A stretch of DNA of 64,000 nt, from NCBI GenBank assembly GCA_016903675.1, contig JADQBA010000024.1, positions 1-64,000 of the forward strand. The letters run 5' to 3'. Of the stretch, positions 7,642-16,609 are shown piece by piece. A program made the position numbers and the translations under genes. Under the pieces are notes generated by a model, which was not told the DNA's origin, did no database searches, and worked only from the letters and a program-made list of their open reading frames with translations. Origin of the DNA: Stigonema ocellatum SAG 48.90 = DSM 106950. GTDB lineage: Bacteria > Cyanobacteriota > Cyanobacteriia > Cyanobacteriales > Nostocaceae. Each line of letters begins with the position of its first letter. Position 1 is the first letter of the stretch.

Positions 7642-9174
7642 ATGGTTCGCACCCCTACATTAACTTTTGATCGTGGCACATTAATTCTCCATCCACCACC
7701 ACGCGGTAGAGCCTGGATGGATTACGCTACATGGGATGATAGAGTTGAAAAATTTCGCATTCCGGCGATTCAATACCGTCCTTTGGTGGAAGCACTACAA
7801 GCGGAAAATACTAACTTTATCGACGAGGCGAAGGCATTTTTTCCCGTAGAACTAGTTCCCAGTTTGTCCATGGAACCCTATCCCCACCAAAGTGAGGCGT
7901 TAGCAGCTTGGAAACTGGCGGGAAGACAAGGGGTGGTGGTGCTTCCTACCGCAGCAGGAAAGACTTATCTAGCACAAATGGCTATGCAAGCAACGCCGCG
8001 AACAACGCTGATTTTGGTGCCGACGCTGGATTTAATGCACCAGTGGTATGCTCACTTAGAGGCGGCGTTTCCTGATGCTGAGGTGGGGTTGTTGGGGGGT
8101 GGTTCGCGAGATAAGACGCCTATCCTAGTTGCAACTTACGACAGTGCAGCTATTCATGCAGAAACTCTGGGAAATCAGTATGGATTGTTAATTTTTGATG
8201 AATGTCATCATTTGCCAACAGACTTTAACCGGGTTATTGCGGAGTATGCGATCGCACCCTATCGTCTAGGACTTTCTGCCACACCTGAACGTACTGATGG
8301 TAAACATGCTGATTTGAATATCCTCATAGGTAAAGAAGTTTACCGCAAGCGAGCGGAGGATTTGGCAGGAAAGGCGTTAGCAGAACATAAAATTGTGCAA
8401 ATTAAAGTTAAATTAGCACAACACGAACGGGAGCGTTACAACCAACTCATTCAAGTCCGCAACGATTTTTTACGAGAATCTAAGATTTCTCTGGGGAGTA
8501 TTCAAGGTTGGCAGAGTTTTGTGCAAATGAGTGCGCGATCGCAAGCTGGACGCAGAGCAATGTTAGCGCATCGCGAAGCAAAAGAAATTGCTTTGGGTAC
8601 TGATGGGAAATTAAGAATTCTTGCTAACATACTCGCAGAACATTACCCAGAAAGGATTTTGATTTTTACTGCTGATAACGCCACAGTTTACCACATTTCT
8701 CATGAGTTTCTGATTCCGGCTATTACGCATCAAACTCCTGTAAAAGAACGTCATGAGATCCTAACAAAATTTCGGGAGGGGGAGTATAAAACTCTGGTTG
8801 CTTCTCATGTGTTGAATGAGGGTGTAGATGTACCTGCGGCGAGTATTGCAATTATTTTATCTGGGACTGGTTCGGCAAGGGAGTATATTCAACGTTTGGG
8901 AAGGGTTTTAAGGAAGGGGAATACCCAGGATAAGCGGGCGATTTTGTATGAGGTTGTAGCGGAGGATACCAGTGAGGAGGGGACTTCGGCAAGGAGAAGA
9001 GGGAATGAACCGCCAAGACGCCAAGAACGCCAAGAAGAGGAGAACAGAGGCAATTTGCGGGTTATTTATGGTAGTGGTAAGGGTAAGAGTTATAAGGCTG
9101 CTGAGCAAATGGAAATAAATTATTCTGTAGAAAAACCCAAATCACCACCGCAGACCAACACTGATGATGTTTAA
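7642..9174 (+). CDS. XPB/Ssl2-type superfamily 2 DNA helicase
   Basis: 510 residues. Helicase motifs are present in order: Walker A LPTAAGKT at 101-108, DECHH with Asp186, LSATPER, then EGVDVPAAS and QRLGRVLRKG near 395-435. The order and an N-terminal segment beginning LTFDRGTLIL match archaeal/bacterial XPB helicases, which unwind DNA 3'-5'. The next gene encodes a DUF790/Bax1-type protein, the known nuclease partner of archaeal XPB, which supports the assignment. At about 8965-9060, after the last helicase motif, the frame contains a low-complexity insert (TSARRRGNEPPRRQERQEEE) whose DNA carries the CGCCAAGACGCCAAGAACGC repeat type. The insert keeps the frame and probably lengthens a disordered tail. 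Confidence 0.85.
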   Translation: MVRTPTLTFDRGTLILHPPPRGRAWMDYATWDDRVEKFRIPAIQYRPLVEALQAENTNFIDEAKAFFPVELVPSLSMEPYPHQSEALAAWKLAGRQGVVVLPTAAGKTYLAQMAMQATPRTTLILVPTLDLMHQWYAHLEAAFPDAEVGLLGGGSRDKTPILVATYDSAAIHAETLGNQYGLLIFDECHHLPTDFNRVIAEYAIAPYRLGLSATPERTDGKHADLNILIGKEVYRKRAEDLAGKALAEHKIVQIKVKLAQHERERYNQLIQVRNDFLRESKISLGSIQGWQSFVQMSARSQAGRRAMLAHREAKEIALGTDGKLRILANILAEHYPERILIFTADNATVYHISHEFLIPAITHQTPVKERHEILTKFREGEYKTLVASHVLNEGVDVPAASIAIILSGTGSAREYIQRLGRVLRKGNTQDKRAILYEVVAEDTSEEGTSARRRGNEPPRRQERQEEENRGNLRVIYGSGKGKSYKAAEQMEINYSVEKPKSPPQTNTDDV

Positions 9175-9182
9175 ATAATGGT

Positions 9183-9299
9183 GTTGCTGAATTCGAGTAT
9201 GAACTGTGTTTTTGAGCCTCACGCAAAGGCGCAAAGGCGCAAAAAAAATCGTTGTTTAATCAACAGGGTAAATGTCAATTCATACGACCATTCAGCAAC
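9183..9299. repeat. Short MITE-like element with 21-bp terminal inverted repeats
   Basis: Bases 9183-9203 (GTTGCTGAATTCGAGTATGA then A) and 9279-9299 are imperfect inverted repeats with about three mismatches. The interior contains GGCGCAAAGGCGCAAA repeats and no coding frame. It separates the helicase and DUF790 genes. Confidence 0.6.
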
Positions 9300-9351
9300 G
9301 CGTAAATAATTATCTGCGTTCATCTGCGTTCATCTGCGGTTCAAAATTCCA

Positions 9352-10566
9352 ATGTTACCAACAGAGTTGCTGAGTCACAGACAAAAAGGGGAGGAAATAA
9401 TCCCGAAGAAATTGAGGATTGATAATCAAAGTTTGGAGGTAGCCATTGAGTTAATTACTTGTTTTCAGAAAGCGGTAGGTGATACTCAAGGTGTACTTGA
9501 GCGTCAGTTGTTAGACTTGGAGGGGGATACTCCGGATTACAAGGTGAAGCGGGGTTTGGCTTATATTCTCAAAAGCAGTTTTTGCACCTTTGAGGTTGTG
9601 AGTCCTTTGGAACCGCAAATGTTGCGAGCAAGGGTATTTGCTCTGGCGGCACAATCTCTGACAAGTCGAGAGTTGGCGCAGGTGACTTTAAGTAAGGTTG
9701 CTGATGAGTTGAGTCGTGAACTTGAACGGGAAGTTTTGCCGACTCAGGTTCGTGATGGATTGTATGCTGATTTAGCAGAAAATCGGATTTTGACTGCTTT
9801 TGATGCACCAAAACCAGAGGAGTTGCTGCATCGTTACAATGTATCTCAGGTGCAGGGTGTGTTTTATAAAGCGAGTCAGCTTGTGTTACATGCTCATCGT
9901 AATGTTCCGGGACAATATAAGCTTTTGTTTCGGTATCTGAAGTTATTTCAATTGATGGCTTACATTGAGGGTGATGCTGACCACGGGTTTACAATTACGG
10001 TTGATGGTCCTACAAGTTTGTTTAATCCTAGTACCAGGTATGGTTTGGCAATAGCTAAGCTGATCCCTGCATTACTTCATGTTACCAAATGGAGTCTTGC
10101 GGCTACGTTGCAAATTCGGGATACTTATACAAATACTTGGAAAACTGGACGTTTTACTCTTAATTCTGATTGTGGTTTGGTGTCTCACTATTCACAAGGA
10201 AAGCCATACGATAGTATGCTGGAAGCTTCTTTTGCTGATAAGTGGGATTCCATGAAGACTGATTGGGTGTTAGAGAGAGAAGTTGATTTAATTCCCATTC
10301 CTGGAAGTGTGATGATTCCCGATTTTAGATTGGTTCATCCTGATGGTCGTACGTTTTTATTAGAAATTGTCGGTTATTGGCGACCAGAATATTTACAAAA
10401 GAAGTTTTCCCAGGTGCGGCGTGCGGGATGCGATAACTTGATTTTGGCTATTTCAGAGCGATTGAATTTGGAAAAAGCGGGGGTAAGATTAAATGATGTA
10501 CCGGCTAGGATTATTTGGTTTAAAGATAAATTACTGCCGAAAGCTGTTTTAGCTATCATGGAGTGA
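9352..10566 (+). CDS. DUF790 / Bax1-like nuclease, XPB partner
   Basis: 404 residues. The sequence is a good fit to DUF790: an N-terminal region beginning with LLSHRQKG, a central block with SRYGLAIAKL-like text (STRYGLAIAKLIPALLH), and a C-terminal PD-(D/E)xK-like core. In that core Pro-Asp324 in IPDFRLVHPDG is followed by Glu338 in FLLEIVGYW. Archaeal Bax1 is an endonuclease that binds XPB, and the two act together on bubble or fork DNA. Here the gene follows the helicase in the same direction, 177 bp downstream with a small repeat element between. The ATG at 9352 has no strong ribosome site. The VapB-like antitoxin gene begins 15 bp after the stop, so co-transcription is likely. Confidence 0.8.
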   Translation: MLPTELLSHRQKGEEIIPKKLRIDNQSLEVAIELITCFQKAVGDTQGVLERQLLDLEGDTPDYKVKRGLAYILKSSFCTFEVVSPLEPQMLRARVFALAAQSLTSRELAQVTLSKVADELSRELEREVLPTQVRDGLYADLAENRILTAFDAPKPEELLHRYNVSQVQGVFYKASQLVLHAHRNVPGQYKLLFRYLKLFQLMAYIEGDADHGFTITVDGPTSLFNPSTRYGLAIAKLIPALLHVTKWSLAATLQIRDTYTNTWKTGRFTLNSDCGLVSHYSQGKPYDSMLEASFADKWDSMKTDWVLEREVDLIPIPGSVMIPDFRLVHPDGRTFLLEIVGYWRPEYLQKKFSQVRRAGCDNLILAISERLNLEKAGVRLNDVPARIIWFKDKLLPKAVLAIME

Positions 10567-10581
10567 TAAGGGAGAAATAAT

Positions 10582-10827
10582 ATGAAGACTATCGAAACAA
10601 TTGCTACAGTGACAGTAGACGGTAAGATTATACTACAGTTACCACAGTTACCACCGGGTATTTTAGCAGGTGAGCATCAAGTGGTGGTAGTGATTGATGA
10701 AAAACCTTTGGGAAAAAAAACACAAACAGAGGAAAAGCGATCGCGATTGAAATTTTCTGCCTATCCTATAGGATTAGTCTCGGAAAGCATCACTTTCCGT
10801 CGAGAAGACCTCTATGCAAATGACTGA
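10582..10827 (+). CDS. VapB-like antitoxin of a PIN-toxin pair
   Basis: 81 residues. It begins MKTIETIATVTVDGKIIL and continues LPPGILAGEHQVVVVIDEKP, a small beta-rich N-terminal fold seen in cyanobacterial antitoxins next to PIN genes. The tail ends SESITFRREDLYAND, likely the toxin-binding part. It overlaps the PIN gene by 14 bp, the usual coupling in TA operons, and a GGGAGAAA ribosome site precedes it. It is not one of the classical ribbon-helix-helix VapBs. Confidence 0.65.
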   Translation: MKTIETIATVTVDGKIILQLPQLPPGILAGEHQVVVVIDEKPLGKKTQTEEKRSRLKFSAYPIGLVSESITFRREDLYAND

Positions 10828-11278
10828 TAACCCTGTTTTCATTGACACGAATATTTTGGTTTATGCAAATCTAGCTTTATCACCGTTTCACCTACAAGCA
10901 ACAGAACAACTTCAAGCGTTTGCAGAACAAGGTGTTGAACTTTGGATCAGTCGCCAAATTTTCAGGGAATATTTAGCAGCCATGACAAGACAAGGTGACT
11001 TCACTGGAACAATTCCAGCTTCATCGCTTGTGGCTGATGTGCAGTATTTTGCTCACAGCTTTCAAGTAGCTGAGGATAATTCTCAGGTGACGGAAAAGCT
11101 ATTAACGCTGATGGAAGACATTCCCATTGGTGGTAAGCAGGTGCATGATGCAAATATCGTCGCCACAATGTTAGTCTACAGCATTCCTCGATTGCTCACT
11201 CACAACACAAGCGACTTCGCCAGATTTTCTGAGTTAATTACTGTATTGCCATTACAACCCACATTCCGCTCCCAGTAG
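10814..11278 (+). CDS. PIN-domain toxin (VapC family)
   Basis: 154 residues. PIN-domain acidic residues are in the expected order: Asp in FIDTNILVYAN, Glu in IFREYLAAMTR, Asp in VHDANIVATML, and a final Asp in LLTHNTSDFARF. VapC-type PIN proteins are Mg-dependent ribonucleases, often cutting tRNA or rRNA. ATG at 10814 overlaps the antitoxin; ATG at 10820 is an alternative. The pair sits directly behind the XPB-Bax1 genes and may stabilise that locus. Confidence 0.8.
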   Translation: MQMTDNPVFIDTNILVYANLALSPFHLQATEQLQAFAEQGVELWISRQIFREYLAAMTRQGDFTGTIPASSLVADVQYFAHSFQVAEDNSQVTEKLLTLMEDIPIGGKQVHDANIVATMLVYSIPRLLTHNTSDFARFSELITVLPLQPTFRSQ

Positions 11279-11416
11279 TGTTATAATATCCCGCTAAGGT
11301 CAAGATGCCAGTTAGCGATGTCAAAAGACTTAATTTTTTTGGTGTAAAAGCTTCAATCTTTTGGTAAATTGATATTGTGGAAATTTTTTGTATAGGAAAC
11401 CACAGGAATCATAAAA

Positions 11417-12061
11417 ATGAGTTATCTCCATAACTTGACCAAAAAGCTTGCTGTTGTTACTAGTATCATCAGCATCAGTGCTTTCGTTGGTGTTCCAGTA
11501 ATGGCTCAGATGGGTTCTGACCAAAAACCTGCCAACACCACAGGAACTCCTGCGGACGTCCCCCCCACCCAAGCGCCAGGAAATAATAGCCCAACTCCTC
11601 CTGATAGCAATAATGCTGCTGGGGGCAATATTTTGCAAGTGGCACAATCAAGTGGTTCCTTTAACACCCTAGCAAAAGCTATAGAAGCTGCTGGATTGAC
11701 AAAGACCCTCTCTAGCGGTTCCTACACCGTTTTTGCGCCTACAGATCAAGCCTTTGCTTCGTTGCCTCAAGGTGCTTTAGCATATCTACTGAAACCAGAA
11801 AATAAGAATTTGTTACGACAAGTTCTCGCTTACCACGTGGTAAAAGGTAAAGTAACTTCTAACAAATTAAAAACTGGATCGGTGAAAACCCTCGGCGGTG
11901 AGGTAGCAGTTCGTGTTGCTCCTCAAGGTGTGACTGTGAATAATGCTAATGTCACCCAACCAGATATTCAGGCTAGCAATGGAGTGATTCACGCCGTGGA
12001 CCAAGTACTACTTTCTCCAGAGGTTCGCCGAACCCTCACATCCAAGTTATCAGGGCAGTAA
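11417..12061 (+). CDS. Secreted fasciclin (FAS1) domain protein
   Basis: 214 residues. An N-terminal signal peptide (hydrophobic AVVTSIISISAFVGVPVMA) is followed by a Pro/Asn-rich linker at about 33-70 and one FAS1 domain at about 75-205. FAS1 hallmarks are YTVFAPTDQAFASLP, LAYHVVKGKV and NGVIHAVDQVLL. FAS1 proteins are exported adhesion or polysaccharide-associated proteins. The neighbouring gene also encodes a small exported protein, but the two are about 300 bp apart and may not be co-transcribed. Confidence 0.88.
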   Translation: MSYLHNLTKKLAVVTSIISISAFVGVPVMAQMGSDQKPANTTGTPADVPPTQAPGNNSPTPPDSNNAAGGNILQVAQSSGSFNTLAKAIEAAGLTKTLSSGSYTVFAPTDQAFASLPQGALAYLLKPENKNLLRQVLAYHVVKGKVTSNKLKTGSVKTLGGEVAVRVAPQGVTVNNANVTQPDIQASNGVIHAVDQVLLSPEVRRTLTSKLSGQ

Positions 12062-12131
12062 TCAAATCAAGTTCCTCAGTAAAATAAAGCACATTAATAA
12101 AAGAAGTGCATTGCTACACTGATGGAATTAA

Positions 12132-12195
12132 TTCGTAGTAGCGCTTGGGCGCAAAAAAAACAGCGATTTAGCCGGCGCTAAAGCGCTACTACGAA
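12132..12195. repeat. Hairpin repeat, GTAGTAGCGCT family
   Basis: Arms TTCGTAGTAGCGCT (12132-12145) and AGCGCTACTACGAA (12182-12195) are perfect. The same family recurs at 20560-20615 with GTAGTTGCGCTT/AAGCGCAACTAC, where both arms changed together, and in part near 5495-5525. The rest of 12062-12360 shows nothing else. Confidence 0.75.
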
Positions 12196-12360
12196 CTAGT
12201 TCCTGTAAAGCCTGGGGAAGTAGAGGCGGATGATTCACTTGACTTTTTTCATATCTAATGCTATAGGAAAAAGACGTTAATTACGAATTACGATTTTTTT
12301 ACTACTTAGGTAGGAAATAATTTTTTTTGATGCTCATTATAATAAAAAATAAAAGCTTTT

Positions 12361-12750
12361 ATGAACACCAAAATTCTTGCTACCTTAACAATCATTGCAG
12401 CAATTACCAGCTTAGGAAGTCCAGTTCACGCACAATCGTCTGCCGCACCAAACTCAAACACTGGAAAATACAAACTAACTGGTAATTCTTTAACAGGAAT
12501 TAATCATAGAACAGCCAAGGATGACTTTGCAAGATTTTTTCCCAAACAAAATTATGCCAATAACGTTGGCAGAAATATTGGGGATGATGATGCTGTTCCC
12601 TATACAGGGTTCGTGAAAATCGGTAATCAAGTCGAATTACGCCGCAGTATAGATGAACCACTAGCAAATCCCAACAGCGTGATTTTCCCCCAAGCAAACC
12701 AGTCCTTTAATACCAATGATGGAGTGCAAGTGGAGGTTCGCGGTAAGTAA
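12361..12750 (+). CDS. Small exported protein of unknown function
   Basis: 129 residues. A signal peptide is evident (ATLTIIAAITSLGSPVHAQ, cleavage after about residue 25). The mature part of about 104 residues is polar, with Asn/Asp-rich text and a segment KIGNQVELRRSIDEPLANPN. No family was recognised. It is single-copy in the window and stands alone between the fasciclin gene and a convergent small gene. Confidence 0.65.
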   Translation: MNTKILATLTIIAAITSLGSPVHAQSSAAPNSNTGKYKLTGNSLTGINHRTAKDDFARFFPKQNYANNVGRNIGDDDAVPYTGFVKIGNQVELRRSIDEPLANPNSVIFPQANQSFNTNDGVQVEVRGK

Positions 12751-12789
12751 ACTGACATCTTGCTCGCTCGTGTTAATACTGATATTGAA

Positions 12790-12805
12790 AAGCCCCGAAG
12801 GGCTT
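12790..12805 (-). terminator. Hairpin with TTCG tetraloop, likely terminator of the gene at 12852
   Basis: On the minus strand AAGCCC-TTCG-GGGCTT is followed by further T residues. It lies about 45 bp past the stop of the minus-strand gene and could also serve the plus-strand gene ending at 12750. Confidence 0.5.
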
Positions 12806-12851
12806 ATCCTAGAAGGGGCTACAAAAATGGTGGAAATATGCTGACAAATTT

Positions 12852-13187
12852 TTATCGCACTGCCTCTAGAAACCGATAGTCACGCATCCAGTCTTCACCT
12901 TCCAGGTCGCTCAGCACGGCAATGCGCCCAGTGGTCAAAAATGCCAGCTTAAAAATCTCCCACTGGGAGTCTGTGATGTCACCTTGCTGTGAACTGACGC
13001 CTCCCTCTTCCCAAATAATCGTCACTTCTCTGCCTCCAGCAATCTCGAAGTTCCCCAAGCGAGTCACTCGACCAAGATGCCACTCGAATGCGGCTCCTGC
13101 TTGTTTCGCCTGAGCCGTCTCCACTGCCTCTGTGCCAGAGTCGTGAATATACTGGGCTTCATTTGCCGATGATTCTTGCTTTGTCAT
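12852..13187 (-). CDS. Hypothetical protein, 111 residues
   Basis: The start is placed at the ATG at 13187 (MTKQESSANEAQYIHDSG) because a GGAG ribosome site lies about 9 bp upstream; an in-frame ATG at 13208 would add seven residues. The protein is soluble and acidic, with a core IAGGREVTIIWEEGGVSS and WEIFKLAFLTTGRIAVLSDL. It resembles short cyanobacterial conserved hypotheticals, but no function could be assigned. It faces the exported protein gene convergently. Confidence 0.6.
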   Translation of the reverse strand: MTKQESSANEAQYIHDSGTEAVETAQAKQAGAAFEWHLGRVTRLGNFEIAGGREVTIIWEEGGVSSQQGDITDSQWEIFKLAFLTTGRIAVLSDLEGEDWMRDYRFLEAVR

Positions 13188-13463
13188 ATAAATTTTCTCC
13201 AAAATCACAAGTGTGTAGAGATTTAGATTTCGGAGAGACGTCTTTCAATACCAAAAGGGTAAGGCCCATCAATAATAAAAAAAACAAACACTGTCACCGA
13301 ATTAATTCTCACTACCTAGTGTGACATCTCAGATCACTATCAGGGGTAAAGTTAGTGAAATTGTTACAAAAATTCATGGGAGCAATTGAGATGCAACAAC
13401 ACACCCCACTGCTAGTAGAGCGAGTAGGGTAAAATTAAACATTTAGATAGAGGAGGGGAAAAA

Positions 13464-14816
13464 GTGACTCGTGTAATTATCGTGCGCCATGGTCAAAGCA
13501 CCTATAACGCAGAAAAACGTATCCAAGGGCGCAGTGATGCGTCCAGATTAACTGAAAAAGGTCGAAATGATGCAAGCAAAGTAGGAAACGCCCTGAGCAA
13601 TATTCAATTTAATGCAATTTACACTAGTCCTCTCCAGCGAGCTAAAGAAAGCGCAGATATTATCTGTCGATCGCTCGCAATTCCTTCTGGGCAAACAGAT
13701 GTTCTTCAAACGGACGATCATCTTATGGAAATTGACATCCCTCTGTGGGAGGGAATGTTCTCTGATGAGGTGAAGGAGAAGTTTCCTGAAGACTACCGTA
13801 CTTGGCAGGAACGTCCTCACCAACTACAGATGCTCGTAAACGATGCTAACACAACGAGAGAACATTTTCCTGTCCTAGCTTTGCACGAACAGGCGCGACA
13901 ATTTTGGCAAGAAGTTTTGCCTAGGCATCAAGGTGAAACCATACTGATAGTAGCGCATAACGGTATTAATCGTGCTTTGCTTGCTACTGCGCTGTCAATT
14001 TCCCCAGAACGCTACCACTCGCTACAGCAGTCTAATTGTGGTATCAGCGTGCTAAATTTTGCTGGGGGATTGGGAGAACTAGTCCAACTAGAGTCCATGA
14101 ATCAGACGCAACACATGGGAGAAATTCTGCCTTCCTTGCGATCAAATCATCAGGGAGTACGATTGTTGCTGGTGCGTCACGGAGAAACCGAGTGGAATCG
14201 CCAAACCAAGTTTCAAGGGCAAATTGACGTTCCTCTTAACGACAATGGTAGACAACAATCGCAAAAAGCCGCTGAATTTCTCAAAGACGTGGAGATTGAT
14301 TTTGCCGTTAGCAGCCCAATGCTACGTCCAAAAGAAACAGCAGAAATAATATTGCAGCGCCACAAGAATGTATTGTTGGAGTTGCAGGATGGTTTAAGGG
14401 AAATTAGCCACGGACTCTGGGAAGGAAAATTAGAAAAAGAAATAGAACAGGAGTTTCCCGGAGAATTGCACCGCTGGCGGACAGCCCCAGCATCCGTACA
14501 AATGCCCGAAGGAGAAAATTTGCAGCAAGTGTGGGAACGTAGTGTCGCAACTTGGCAATCAATTGTCCAAGCTGCATTGGCAAAGCAACTCACCACAGGA
14601 TTAGTAGTTGCTCATGACGCCACTAATAAGACATTGCTTTGTCACATTCTCGGTTTATCGTCAGAACATTTCTGGAATTTCCGCCAAGGTAATGGCGCAG
14701 TCAGCGTCATTGACTACCCGTCTGGTTTAAATGGTTTCCCTGTCATGCAAGCGATGAATATCACTGCTCACTTGGGTGGAGGCGTACTTGATAAAACAGC
14801 AGCAGGGGCTTTGTAG
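13464..14816 (+). CDS. Tandem-domain histidine phosphatase (phosphoglycerate-mutase superfamily)
   Basis: 450 residues with two phosphoglycerate-mutase-like domains. The first starts VIIVRHGQSTYN (about 4-215) and the second LLLVRHGETEWN (about 235-435). Each has its own RHG phospho-acceptor histidine and later His (VAHNG and VAHDA). Such proteins are cofactor-dependent mutases or phosphatases; in cyanobacteria some relatives act as phosphoserine phosphatases, so the substrate is open. The GTG start at 13464 is chosen for the AGGAGG site about 10 bp before it. It appears to be transcribed alone. Confidence 0.8.
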   Translation: MTRVIIVRHGQSTYNAEKRIQGRSDASRLTEKGRNDASKVGNALSNIQFNAIYTSPLQRAKESADIICRSLAIPSGQTDVLQTDDHLMEIDIPLWEGMFSDEVKEKFPEDYRTWQERPHQLQMLVNDANTTREHFPVLALHEQARQFWQEVLPRHQGETILIVAHNGINRALLATALSISPERYHSLQQSNCGISVLNFAGGLGELVQLESMNQTQHMGEILPSLRSNHQGVRLLLVRHGETEWNRQTKFQGQIDVPLNDNGRQQSQKAAEFLKDVEIDFAVSSPMLRPKETAEIILQRHKNVLLELQDGLREISHGLWEGKLEKEIEQEFPGELHRWRTAPASVQMPEGENLQQVWERSVATWQSIVQAALAKQLTTGLVVAHDATNKTLLCHILGLSSEHFWNFRQGNGAVSVIDYPSGLNGFPVMQAMNITAHLGGGVLDKTAAGAL

Positions 14817-15118
14817 GAGTTAGGAGTTTTGAATTGCAGCCAGTTAGTACCGACTTTCAGGAGGACGCCTACTCCTTTGCGGGATTTGAAATGCTTCCTC
14901 TCTCGTATTTGTAATACAAGAGGCTTGTCATAGAAGTACGATGGGTATAATTTTACCACAATCCCTGACCATAGGACACTGTTGGGCTGTCCCTGATAAT
15001 TGTCGGTTTGGAGCAGTAAACCCACGACCACCGGGTTTTCAAAGAGCGCGGGGACCATTGGTATACCGTGGGGCTTTCGCCCGAAAAGCTAAAAACTCAA
15101 AACTCAAAATTCAAAACT
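14817..15118. other. Gene-free stretch
   Basis: About 300 bp between the phosphatase and the dihydroorotase paralogue. Short frames here lack family resemblance. An ATTCAAA-type heptamer run (15091-15117) immediately precedes the next start codon. Confidence 0.5.
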
Positions 15119-16477
15119 ATGACAAGTGAATTGCTACAACAAGTACGGGTTATCAACCCTGTTTTTGGAACAGACCAAATCGCTGATGTGCTGATTATTG
15201 ATAGCAATATCAGGTCTGTTGCCAGTAGCATTTCTGATGTGCCAAATAATACTCTAATTCGAGATTGTCGCAGGCAGGTTCTAGGACCGGGGTTGGTTGA
15301 TTTGTACAGCCACTCCGGTGAACCAGGGTTTGAAGACCGGGAAACACTCTTGTCCCTCTTGCAAGCTGCTGCTGCTGGCGGCTTTACACGAGTTAGCATC
15401 TTACCCGATACATCCCCACCCATCGATAACCCCGCTTTGGTAGCACAGTTATTGGAGAAAAACAGGGAGATGAGGGAGATGAGGGAGATGAGGGAGATAA
15501 CTTCCCCCTCTCCCCCCTCTCCCCCCTCTCCCCCATCTCCCCCCACTCCCCCCACTCCCCACTCCCCACTCCCCACTCCCCTCCTCAATATCTGGGGCGC
15601 ACTCACCCTCGGTGTTGCAGGAAAGCAAATGACGGAATTGGCAGATTTGAAGGCGGCTGGGGTGGTTGGCTTTACTGATGGTCAGCCTTGGGAAAATTTG
15701 GGGTTGGTGCGACGGGTGTTGGAATATCTCCAACCTTTAGGAAAACCAGTAGCATTTTGGTGTTGTGACCGTCAGTTAATGGCAAATGGAGTCATGCGTG
15801 AAGGAATAGACTCCATCCGCTTTGGTTTGCCAGGAAATCCCTCTGTTTCGGAAACCTCTGCCATCGCTACTTTGTTAGAATTGGTTGCTGCTACTGGCAC
15901 GCCAGTACATATTATGCGCGTCTCCACTGCTCGCAGTGTCGAAGTCATAGCATCGGCAAAAGCTACAGGTTTGCCCGTTACCGCCAGCACCACCTGGATG
16001 CATCTTTTACTTGACACAAAAGCAGTTAAAAGTTATAATACAAACCTACGTTTAGAACCGCCTTTGGGCAATCCTGACGATTTGGCAGCGTTGCGGTGGG
16101 CAGTGCAGACCGGTGTTGTAGATGCGATCGCTATTGAACACACGCCCTACACCTACGAAGAAAAAACGGTAGGCTTTGCCGAAGCTCCTCCTGGAGCAAT
16201 TGGTCTAGAGTTAGCATTACCCCTACTGTGGCAGTATCTCGTAGAAACAGGTGAATTTACAGCTTTGGAATTATGGAGAGCCTTAAGTACCCGTCCATCA
16301 GAATGTTTAAAACAGAAAACAAGTGCGATCGCACCAGGTGAAAGGGCGGAACTGACTCTGTTTGACCCCCAAGAAAAGTGGCAAGTTGAGAAGCAAAATC
16401 TTTATACACTTGCAAGTAATACACCTTGGCTAGGACAACAGCTTCAGGGTCGTGTCGTGCAGACTTGGTGTTTGTAA
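15119..16477 (+). CDS. Dihydroorotase paralogue without metal ligands (PyrC'/PyrX-like)
   Basis: 452 residues from ATG at 15119. The overall order matches dihydroorotase, but all metal sites are changed. The HxH motif is DLYSH (Tyr63, His65). The carboxylated Lys region reads VVGFTDG, the next His is replaced (FWCCDRQ), HILH is HIMR, and the catalytic Asp segment is IAIEHTPYTYEEK with Glu. Inactive paralogues of this kind are known to support aspartate transcarbamoylase assembly in other bacteria; that role here is inference. A competent-looking paralogue lies at 46909-48240. At about 15463-15580 an in-frame insert of GAGGGAGAT and CCCCACT-type repeats adds about 40 residues of REM and SPP/TPP text. 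Confidence 0.8.
   Translation: MTSELLQQVRVINPVFGTDQIADVLIIDSNIRSVASSISDVPNNTLIRDCRRQVLGPGLVDLYSHSGEPGFEDRETLLSLLQAAAAGGFTRVSILPDTSPPIDNPALVAQLLEKNREMREMREMREITSPSPPSPPSPPSPPTPPTPHSPLPTPLLNIWGALTLGVAGKQMTELADLKAAGVVGFTDGQPWENLGLVRRVLEYLQPLGKPVAFWCCDRQLMANGVMREGIDSIRFGLPGNPSVSETSAIATLLELVAATGTPVHIMRVSTARSVEVIASAKATGLPVTASTTWMHLLLDTKAVKSYNTNLRLEPPLGNPDDLAALRWAVQTGVVDAIAIEHTPYTYEEKTVGFAEAPPGAIGLELALPLLWQYLVETGEFTALELWRALSTRPSECLKQKTSAIAPGERAELTLFDPQEKWQVEKQNLYTLASNTPWLGQQLQGRVVQTWCL
15460..15585. repeat. In-frame minisatellite insertion in the dihydroorotase paralogue
   Basis: GATGAGGGA units are followed by CTCCCCC and CACTCCC units, coding for REM repeats and then proline-rich text. The same CCCCACT heptamers occur between genes across the window. 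Confidence 0.85.
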
Positions 16478-16609
16478 AGGCGACCACTCGCTTTGCCAGA
16501 ATTCAAAAGTCAAAAGTCACGCATTCAAAAGTGAAAAAAGGAACCACTTCGCTTCTCACAAGGGGAGACGCGCAAGGGACGCTCCGAATTAAAAAGTGAA
16601 AAATCAAAA

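Noticed and set aside
13088..13324. 78-residue plus-strand frame opposite the small gene at 12852
   Set aside because: Shadow of a better-supported minus-strand gene with a good ribosome site.
15097..15606. Minus-strand 169-residue frame across the dihydroorotase paralogue
   Set aside because: Its text is low-complexity translation of the repeat insert; the plus-strand enzyme frame is clearly the real one.
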